In this document: piece after piece, positions 1 to 5,241 of the stretch
Position numbering within the stretch: position 1 is the first letter of the stretch
Layout of the letters: every line of letters starts with the position of its first letter
Origin: Chloroflexia bacterium
GTDB lineage: Bacteria; Chloroflexota; Chloroflexia; QHBQ01; JADMIH01
Reading direction: 5' to 3'
Assembly (NCBI GenBank): GCA_025927935.1
Contig: JAICKM010000517.1
Location: forward strand, 1-5,241
Length of the DNA stretch: 5,241 nucleotides
Notes under the pieces: generated by a model
Databases searched by the model: none
Told to the model about the DNA's origin: nothing
The model's input: only the letters and a program-made list of their open reading frames with translations
Program-made: the position numbers and the translations under genes

Positions 1-1
1 G

Positions 2-103
2 CCGGAGCGGCGCAAGGAAGCGCGCAAATTGATCCGGGCGCTGATCGCCGCTGCGGAAGAAGTCCTCGATCCGATCGCGGCGAGCACCCCCGACGAGAGC
101 TAG
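2..103 (+). CDS. C-terminal end of an unidentified protein (partial)
   Basis: An open frame enters from the left edge and ends at TAG 101-103, giving the last 33 residues of a protein that reads PERRKEARKLIRALIAAAEE, then VLDPIAASTPDES. The stretch is rich in Arg, Lys, Ala and Leu and would form an amphipathic helix followed by a short polar, acidic tail. Third codon positions are G or C in 27 of 33 codons, as expected for coding sequence in a genome of this GC content. The other frames are also open over so short a span, so the choice rests on codon bias and on a sensible C-terminus. Too little is present to name a family. No T-rich terminator follows; the palindromic repeats begin about 20 bases downstream. 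Confidence 0.5.
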   Translation, partial: PERRKEARKLIRALIAAAEEVLDPIAASTPDES

Positions 104-122
104 TTATCGCTGACGGCAATGG

Positions 123-156
123 CGCGGTGCAGGGGCCGGTTTCAAACCGGCCTGCC
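123..156 (+). repeat. Palindromic intergenic repeat, copy 1
   Basis: This is the first of two 34-bp units that match at all but two positions (130 C versus T, and the central base). The core at 134-152 is GGCCGGTTTCAAACCGGCC, a perfect 9-bp inverted repeat around one central C. Flanking GCA (129-131) and TGC (153-155) can add three more pairs if the two G residues at 132-133 bulge out. It lies about 20 bases after the stop of the upstream gene. It could act as a transcription-end hairpin, but no T run follows, so a REP-like dispersed element is the better reading. Confidence 0.8.
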
Positions 157-179
157 ACGCATGGGCTTCATAGTAACGT

Positions 180-213
180 CGCGGTGTAGGGGCCGGTTTG
201 AAACCGGCCTGCC
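180..213 (+). repeat. Palindromic intergenic repeat, copy 2
   Basis: This is the second 34-bp unit, starting 57 bp after the first, in direct orientation judged by its flanks. Its core at 191-209 is GGCCGGTTTGAAACCGGCC, identical to copy 1 except that the central base is G instead of C. That makes the core the exact reverse complement of the copy 1 core. A transcript would fold into a hairpin with arms of nine bases. No coding sequence overlaps either copy. Confidence 0.8.
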
Positions 214-235
214 GCCCACCAGCAGCACGGTGGGC
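214..235 (+). other. GC-rich hairpin upstream of the tRNA
   Basis: GCCCACC (214-220) and GGTGGGC (229-235) form a perfect 7-bp inverted repeat with an 8-base loop. It directly abuts repeat copy 2 and ends 24 bases before the tRNA. No T tract follows, so it does not meet the pattern of an intrinsic terminator. It may help end upstream transcription or may simply belong to the repeat cluster. I could not find a convincing -35/-10 pair for the tRNA around it. Confidence 0.4.
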
Positions 236-259
236 AACGATTAATCACGGGAAGGACAC

Positions 260-342
260 GCCGGAGTGGCGGAATGGCAGACGCTGCGGTCTTAAACACC
301 GCTGGCCGCAAGGCCGTAGGGGTTCGACTCCCCTCTCTGGCA
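260..342 (+). tRNA. tRNA-Leu, anticodon UAA
   Basis: The full cloverleaf can be drawn. The acceptor stem pairs 260-266 (GCCGGAG) with 335-341 (CTCTGGC), including one G-U pair. The D stem pairs 269-271 with 282-284, and its loop carries the GG at 276-277. The anticodon stem pairs 286-290 (GCGGT) with 298-302 (ACCGC). The loop CTTAAAC puts the anticodon TAA at 293-295, reading UUA. A long class II variable arm has GGCC (304-307) pairing with GGCC (312-315) across GCAA. The T stem pairs 318-322 with 330-334 around TTCGACT. The discriminator A342 is as expected for leucine. The next bases are CCC, so the 3' CCA is not encoded and must be added by CCA-adding enzyme. Confidence 0.97.
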
Positions 343-352
343 CCCTGATTAT

Positions 353-2737
353 ATGGCCCCACCTTTGCGCCGGAGCATCGAATGGCTGCTCCGGATCGCA
401 CTTGCCCTCGCGTCGCTGGTCATCGCACTCCAGGCCGACCTGATCCCCAAGCTGCTCCGTTCCCTGGCCGGGTGGGCCACACCCCAATGGCCGCCGCAAG
501 CCACCGACGCCACCCCGCTGACGCCGGGCCTGCGCCTGGAAGACGGCTTGCATGGCCTCTATGCCACCCTCAGTCTGGGCCAACCGCTCCTGCCCTGGCT
601 GGTCTGGATCGGCGCCGCCGCAGCGCTGCTCGCCCTGGCCCGTCCGGCCCGCGACACACGGCAGTCGCCGCGGGTGACGCCCGCGAGGCGGCCCCGCCGC
701 CGGCTTGCCGCCAGTCTGCTGACCGGGGCCGTGCTACTGGCGATCCTGGGCATCGGGTTCGCAACGCGCACCGCCAATCTGCTGCCCGACGTGAACGGCA
801 CGTGGCCCGCCTCCAACTTCGACGAGCAGGTCTACTACACCAATGCCCGCCTGCTGGCCCAGGGGGAACTACCCTACCGCGACCATTTCCTGGCCCATCC
901 GCCGGGCGTTGCCTATGCCCTGGCGCCCGGTCAGGCGGCCCAACCCGCATGGGGCGGGCCGGGCGCGTTTGCCGCGGCCCGCCAGTGGATGCTGCTGTTC
1001 AGCCTGGCCGCCATCCCGCTGATCTTTCTGGCCGCGCGCCGCCTCGGCGGCACCGGCAGCGGACTCCTGGCCGCCACCGTGCTGGCGCTCGACGGGCGGG
1101 TGGCCGGGGTGGCCGTGCTCGAAACCCTGGTCAACTTCTGGTCGCTGGCCGCGCTGGTGCTCTATCTCTACATACCCCCTGCTTCGTCGCGCCGCCGCCA
1201 GATGGGTTGGATTTTAGCTTGTGGGATATGTTGCGCGGCGGCGTTGCTGACCAAGATCCCCGGCCTGGCAATCGCGGGCGCGTTGCTGCTCCATGCGCTG
1301 CTGCGCCGCCGGCCCGCGGTAGCCGCCCGCCTGGGCGCCGCGACGCTGAGCGCCGCCCTGCTCGGCGTGCTGCCGTTTCTGCTGCCGGCGCCGGGCGCAT
1401 TGCTGCGTCAGACCGTCTTCTTCCAACTATTGCGACCCCAGGAGGTGCACCCTGGGCTCGACCAGACGCTGCGCATCGCCGCCTATCCTGAAAGCCTGCT
1501 CACCACCCTGCTGGCTGCTGTAGGATTGAGCCTGCTGGCGGCCGCCGTCTGGGGTGCCACCCGGTCGCGCCCAGCGAACACCCACGCGGTGCGGCTCCAG
1601 GAGCAATTGGCCGAATGGCTGATCGCGCCATTATGGGCGTTGCCGGTGCTGGCCGTGTTCGTCTTCGGGCGCTCCTATCACGCGCCCTACTACGTGCAAT
1701 GGGCCGCGCCGCTGGCTCTGCTGGCCGGGGCCTGCTGCGCCCGCCCTGTCTGGCGTGCCCTGCTGCCGGGCCGGCCCCAATGGCGCAGCCGCCTGGCGCT
1801 GGCCGGTCTGCCGCTGGCCGCCCTGGCGCTGTTGCCCCTCGGCGCCACGGCCTGGGCCGCCACCTTCCAGGTGCCGTCCGACACCGTCTACCTGCCCGCC
1901 GGGGCGGCCATCCGCGCCGCCACCAGCGAACGCGATCCGGTGCTTAGCTTCGATCCCGGTTACGCCTTCGTCGCCGGGCGGCCACCCGCCGTGGTCCCCG
2001 GCGGCGGCCGTCTGGTCGATAGCGCCGGGTACATGACCTACGCGGGCCTCGGCATCGACCGCCGGTCCTATGGCGACCTGCTGGGCCAGGTCTTGCGCTT
2101 TAACAAGTCGCGCAACGCGCCGGAGATCTTCCAATCGGCGCCCGCCCAGGCCGGCGTGCTCGGCGGCTTCTGGACCAGCCAGGTTGTGGTGGTGGACGGC
2201 AAAATCGGCCTGCCGCAACTCCGCGGGCAGACCCTGGCCCTGCTGGATAACCTCGCCACCGGCAAGCAAAACGTCGAGCACGTGAGCATCTACACCCTGG
2301 ACCCATCCCCGCCCCAACCCCGCGCCATGGGGCCGCTCATCCTGCGCGCGCTGACCCTGGAGCCGCTCAACCCGGACGGCAGCGGGGCGGGCGCGGTGCT
2401 CCTGGGGGATGATCCCACCGATCTCGCTGTCCAGGCCGGCCAGGTGCTGCAACTCGGCTGCTACTGGCAGGCCCGGCCCGGCGCCCCCGACGTGCGCATC
2501 GTCATCCGCCTGACCACGGCGACCGGCGAGTCGCTCATACAGATCGACCAGTCCCCCGACCAGGACCAGGCCGCCACCCACCTCTGGAACCCCGCCTTCG
2601 TCTACCCCGACCTGCACAACCTGCCCATCCCCCCCACCCTGCCCCCCGGCGCCTACGGCCTGCAACTCGGCGTCAACTCTCCCGCAGGCGGGTTCGCCCC
2701 GGTCGCCATGCCGGTGCGGCTCGTGGTTGGGCCTTAA
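353..2737 (+). CDS. GT-C fold membrane glycosyltransferase (ArnT/PMT-like)
   Basis: This 794-residue integral membrane protein probably moves a sugar from a polyprenyl-phosphate donor onto an acceptor on the outer face of the cytoplasmic membrane. The acceptor cannot be told from the sequence. About eleven hydrophobic segments are visible, near residues 11-28, 79-98, 116-136, 213-228, 250-273, 284-313, 323-346, 380-399, 420-437, 449-465 and 480-503. After the third comes the family hallmark loop: the acidic pair D157-E158 in NFDEQVYYTNA, then PYRDHF and HPPG (174-185), as in PMT_2/GT39-GT83 proteins. TKIPG (300-304) and SYHAPYY (441-447) also fit the family. Residues 505-660 form an outer domain. 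Residues 665-794 look beta-rich (CYWQA, LPPGAYGLQLG), a tail I recall from Chloroflexota glycosyltransferases. ATG 353 is the only possible start, because an in-frame stop lies at 317 and no other start codon falls between. No Shine-Dalgarno sequence precedes it. Family is fairly sure; substrate is unknown. Confidence 0.85.
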   Translation: MAPPLRRSIEWLLRIALALASLVIALQADLIPKLLRSLAGWATPQWPPQATDATPLTPGLRLEDGLHGLYATLSLGQPLLPWLVWIGAAAALLALARPARDTRQSPRVTPARRPRRRLAASLLTGAVLLAILGIGFATRTANLLPDVNGTWPASNFDEQVYYTNARLLAQGELPYRDHFLAHPPGVAYALAPGQAAQPAWGGPGAFAAARQWMLLFSLAAIPLIFLAARRLGGTGSGLLAATVLALDGRVAGVAVLETLVNFWSLAALVLYLYIPPASSRRRQMGWILACGICCAAALLTKIPGLAIAGALLLHALLRRRPAVAARLGAATLSAALLGVLPFLLPAPGALLRQTVFFQLLRPQEVHPGLDQTLRIAAYPESLLTTLLAAVGLSLLAAAVWGATRSRPANTHAVRLQEQLAEWLIAPLWALPVLAVFVFGRSYHAPYYVQWAAPLALLAGACCARPVWRALLPGRPQWRSRLALAGLPLAALALLPLGATAWAATFQVPSDTVYLPAGAAIRAATSERDPVLSFDPGYAFVAGRPPAVVPGGGRLVDSAGYMTYAGLGIDRRSYGDLLGQVLRFNKSRNAPEIFQSAPAQAGVLGGFWTSQVVVVDGKIGLPQLRGQTLALLDNLATGKQNVEHVSIYTLDPSPPQPRAMGPLILRALTLEPLNPDGSGAGAVLLGDDPTDLAVQAGQVLQLGCYWQARPGAPDVRIVIRLTTATGESLIQIDQSPDQDQAATHLWNPAFVYPDLHNLPIPPTLPPGAYGLQLGVNSPAGGFAPVAMPVRLVVGP

Positions 2738-2759
2738 GTTATATCCAAGCGGATGTGTA

Positions 2760-2778
2760 CAAAACCTGAGCCGTTTTG
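2760..2778. repeat. Weak inverted repeat between convergent genes
   Basis: CAAAAC (2760-2765) and GTTTTG (2773-2778) form a 6-bp inverted repeat with a 7-base loop in the gap between the glycosyltransferase stop and the end of the minus-strand gene. The stem is AT-rich and has no T run after it, so it is at best a poor terminator. The 9-base word CCGTTTTGC occurs at 2771-2779 and again at 2819-2827. Nothing else is recognisable in the 100-bp gap 2738-2837. Confidence 0.25.
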
Positions 2779-2837
2779 CTGCGCTACTGCGGGACAAGCA
2801 GAGTAATGTATGCGCCCCCGTTTTGCCTAAGATGCTG

Positions 2838-3275
2838 CTACCATGCTTTGTACTCAGACCCCTCATCTGCCTGCCGGAAGTTCCAAGGCGGCCAGCGGTC
2901 TCGGCCCTGGCCGTCTATTGTATCTATTGTTCCGAGAATGCGGTCTACATCTTGAAACAAGCGCCACGCGGCAAAAAGCAGTTCATCGGGCCAACCACCT
3001 TCCTCTGTAATTAGTCCTGCAATAATTCCTTGTGACTTAGTGAACTCCAGCGAGATCACCAGATCGTCTTTCAGACTTTCGAGTCGTCTATCCCTCTCAG
3101 TAAGGTATTGCACAACCTCTTGGGTAATCTCAGAAGAAAGCACCTCCATGGCGGTTGATACTAGAGGCTCTTCCTTCAATCTGATCGTCCACGCTCTTCG
3201 CCACCTGCCATCCGGCAACTGCTGCGGAACAGGCCATGTATGCGTTTTGATAAGTTGGGCATTATAATCATGCAT
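2838..3275 (-). CDS. Hypothetical protein, 145 residues, low-GC gene
   Basis: I do not recognise this protein. It reads from ATG (3275-3273) to TAG (2840-2838). The start is well supported: GAGGT lies at 3287-3283 on the minus strand, seven bases before the ATG, and a promoter candidate lies further upstream. It has no signal peptide or membrane segment, so it is probably cytoplasmic. Residues 12-34 hold a tryptophan- and arginine-rich stretch (WPVPQQLPDGRWRRAW). Residues 42-78 look helical and charged, perhaps a short coiled coil (EITQEVVQYLTERDRRLESL). Residues 95-115 form another likely helix (WPDELLFAAWRLFQDV), and the C-terminus is polar. Eight tryptophans in 145 residues is high. Its DNA is much less GC-rich than both neighbours (about 43-47% in sampled stretches against about 73% in the carboxylase gene), which suggests separate origin. 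It is convergent with the glycosyltransferase and divergent from the carboxylase gene. Confidence 0.7.
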   Translation of the reverse strand: MHDYNAQLIKTHTWPVPQQLPDGRWRRAWTIRLKEEPLVSTAMEVLSSEITQEVVQYLTERDRRLESLKDDLVISLEFTKSQGIIAGLITEEGGWPDELLFAAWRLFQDVDRILGTIDTIDGQGRDRWPPWNFRQADEGSEYKAW

Positions 3276-3282
3276 GATAAGT

Positions 3283-3287
3283 ACCTC
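3283..3287 (-). promoter_or_regulatory. Ribosome binding site of the minus-strand gene
   Basis: The minus strand reads GAGGT with seven bases to the ATG at 3275, which is normal spacing. It fixes the start of the 145-residue protein. A second ATG four bases further in is in another frame. Confidence 0.65.
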
Positions 3288-3364
3288 AGTGGTATGTTTT
3301 GCCGAAAACGACTGAGATAGGAGTACCGTTGAGAGCAGGCTCTTCCCAATCAGTGATCACGCTT

Positions 3365-3393
3365 ATTGTCGCCGATATGACGGGGTACGTCAA
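3365..3393 (-). promoter_or_regulatory. Promoter candidate for the minus-strand gene
   Basis: On the minus strand a -35 box TTGACG (3393-3388, five of six consensus bases) is followed by a 17-base spacer and a -10 box GACAAT (3370-3365, four of six). Transcription would start near 3358 and leave a leader of about 83 bases before the ATG at 3275. The 8-bp palindrome GTGATCAC (3353-3360) sits on the predicted start point. This comes from consensus matching only. Confidence 0.45.
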
Positions 3394-3397
3394 AATA

Positions 3398-3411
3398 GCT
3401 ACTACTGTAGC
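3398..3411. other. Inverted repeat between divergent promoters, possible operator
   Basis: GCTAC (3398-3402) and GTAGC (3407-3411) form a perfect 5-bp inverted repeat with a 4-base centre. Flanking ATA (3395-3397) and TAT (3413-3415) extend it if one base is skipped. It lies just upstream of the minus-strand -35 box and about 30 bp upstream of the plus-strand -35 box. A dimeric regulator could therefore touch both promoters from here. There is no direct evidence of binding. Confidence 0.3.
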
Positions 3412-3441
3412 GTATCGATTGCGGGGCGCCGTCCGCCATTC

Positions 3442-3471
3442 TTGCGCGCCCAGCGTAGCCTGTGCTATACT
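3442..3471 (+). promoter_or_regulatory. Promoter candidate for the carboxylase gene
   Basis: A -35 box TTGCGC (3442-3447) is separated by 18 bases from a -10 box TATACT (3466-3471), which is extended by TGC at 3463-3465. The -10 differs from consensus at one position and the extended TG is perfect. Transcription would begin near 3478 and give a leader of about 50 bases. The box covers the ATG at 3462, which argues against that codon being the translation start. Confidence 0.55.
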
Positions 3472-3477
3472 ACCGCG

Positions 3478-3492
3478 GGGTCGCAGCGACCC
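3478..3492 (+). other. Hairpin at the predicted 5' end of the carboxylase mRNA
   Basis: GGGTCG (3478-3483) and CGACCC (3487-3492) form a perfect 6-bp stem with a 3-base loop, beginning at the predicted transcription start. A hairpin at the 5' end can protect mRNA from decay. A DNA-level role such as an operator is also possible. Confidence 0.35.
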
Positions 3493-3508
3493 ATCCCGCC
3501 ATGCCATC

Positions 3509-3514
3509 AGGAGG
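3509..3514 (+). promoter_or_regulatory. Ribosome binding site of the carboxylase gene
   Basis: A full AGGAGG lies 13 bases before the ATG at 3528. The spacing is longer than usual, but no comparable motif precedes the in-frame ATGs at 3462 or 3501. The site therefore selects 3528 as the start. Confidence 0.7.
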
Positions 3515-3527
3515 AAGACCGACACGC

Positions 3528-5113
<1,586 letters not shown>

Positions 5114-5117
<4 letters not shown>

Positions 5118-5241
5118 TCCGCATTGAGACCATTGACCACGTCCAGATTCTCGCGCCCACCGGCAGCGAGGCGGACATCCGCGCTTTCTATGGCGGCATC
5201 CTGGACCTGGAAGAGATCGAGAAGCCGCCCGAGTTGCGCCC
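5114..5241 (+). CDS. VOC/glyoxalase-superfamily protein (partial, 5' end)
   Basis: The first 42 residues are present and the gene runs off the right edge. It begins [15 protein letters not shown] and continues with [20 protein letters not shown]. The layout is strand with DHVQ (His9, a usual metal ligand), then helix, then FYGG-L-L, which is the opening of a vicinal-oxygen-chelate domain. The ATG shares the ATGA with the carboxylase stop (5114-5117), so translation is probably coupled; only a weak GGGA lies upstream. Methylmalonyl-CoA epimerase belongs to this superfamily and would suit the context. However, the FYGG and KPPEL pattern looks more like the broad glyoxalase/bleomycin-resistance-type group. 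The specific reaction cannot be set from this fragment. Confidence 0.8.

Noticed and set aside
123..213. Possible minimal CRISPR array
   Set aside because: There are only two units with a single interval, the repeat is a strong palindrome with a variable centre, and no cas genes are nearby.
260..352. tRNA gene as an integration (att) site for a genomic island
   Set aside because: No second copy of the tRNA 3' end is visible in the window and no integrase is present. The gene that follows is a GC-rich, host-like membrane protein.
382..1491. Plus-strand frame of 369 codons inside the glycosyltransferase gene
   Set aside because: Pro/Arg/Gly-rich out-of-frame translation with no recognisable domain; the overlapping frame carries the membrane segments and catalytic loop.
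1631..2866. Long minus-strand open frame (411 codons) opposite the glycosyltransferase
   Set aside because: It is antisense to a well-supported gene, has low-complexity Gly/Gln/Arg-rich composition, and matches no family. It is an artefact of GC-rich codon bias.
2727..3014. Plus-strand 95-codon frame overlapping the end of the glycosyltransferase
   Set aside because: It is antisense to the better-supported minus-strand gene and has no ribosome site or recognisable domain.
2838..3275. Antitoxin or toxin-antitoxin reading of the low-GC gene
   Set aside because: Size and isolation invite the idea, but no toxin fold or DNA-binding motif is visible and no partner gene is adjacent.

Overview
The window looks like a high-GC bacterial chromosome, most plausibly a filamentous anoxygenic-phototroph-type Chloroflexota (Roseiflexus/Chloroflexus/Kouleothrix-like). 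This rests on three things: GC-rich codon use; palindromic intergenic repeats of the type 'GTAGGGGC-GGTTTNAAACC-GCC', which I remember from such genomes; and a GT-C membrane glycosyltransferase with a C-terminal beta-rich tail common in that phylum. The assignment is inference from memory, not a search.

Layout. 2-103 is the 3' end of an unidentified gene. 104-259 is non-coding and holds two copies of a palindromic repeat plus a GC-rich hairpin. 260-342 is a tRNA-Leu(UAA). Ten bases after it, without a Shine-Dalgarno sequence, starts a 794-residue multi-spanning membrane protein (353-2737) of the GT-C/ArnT-PMT type. A convergent, clearly lower-GC gene of unknown function (2838-3275, minus strand) follows. 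Between it and the next gene is a 252-bp divergent control region (3276-3527) with a good promoter candidate on each strand and an inverted repeat between them. 3528-5117 encodes the carboxyltransferase (beta) subunit of an acyl-CoA carboxylase, most like propionyl-CoA carboxylase PccB. Its stop codon overlaps the start of a VOC/glyoxalase-fold gene (5114 onward) that runs off the window.

How the genes work together. The only clear functional unit is the carboxylase-VOC pair, joined by an ATGA overlap and so probably translationally coupled. PccB with a biotinylated alpha subunit (not in this window) would carboxylate propionyl-CoA to methylmalonyl-CoA, a step of propionate and odd-chain catabolism and, in Chloroflexaceae, of the 3-hydroxypropionate bicycle. 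The glycosyltransferase, the orphan minus-strand gene and the tRNA have no evident link to it.

I found no CRISPR array, insertion sequence, integrase, toxin-antitoxin pair or defence system. The most interesting points are the tRNA-to-mRNA junction, the paired palindromes, the low-GC orphan gene and the unusual domain layout of the glycosyltransferase. I do not see convincing evidence of a wholly new system.
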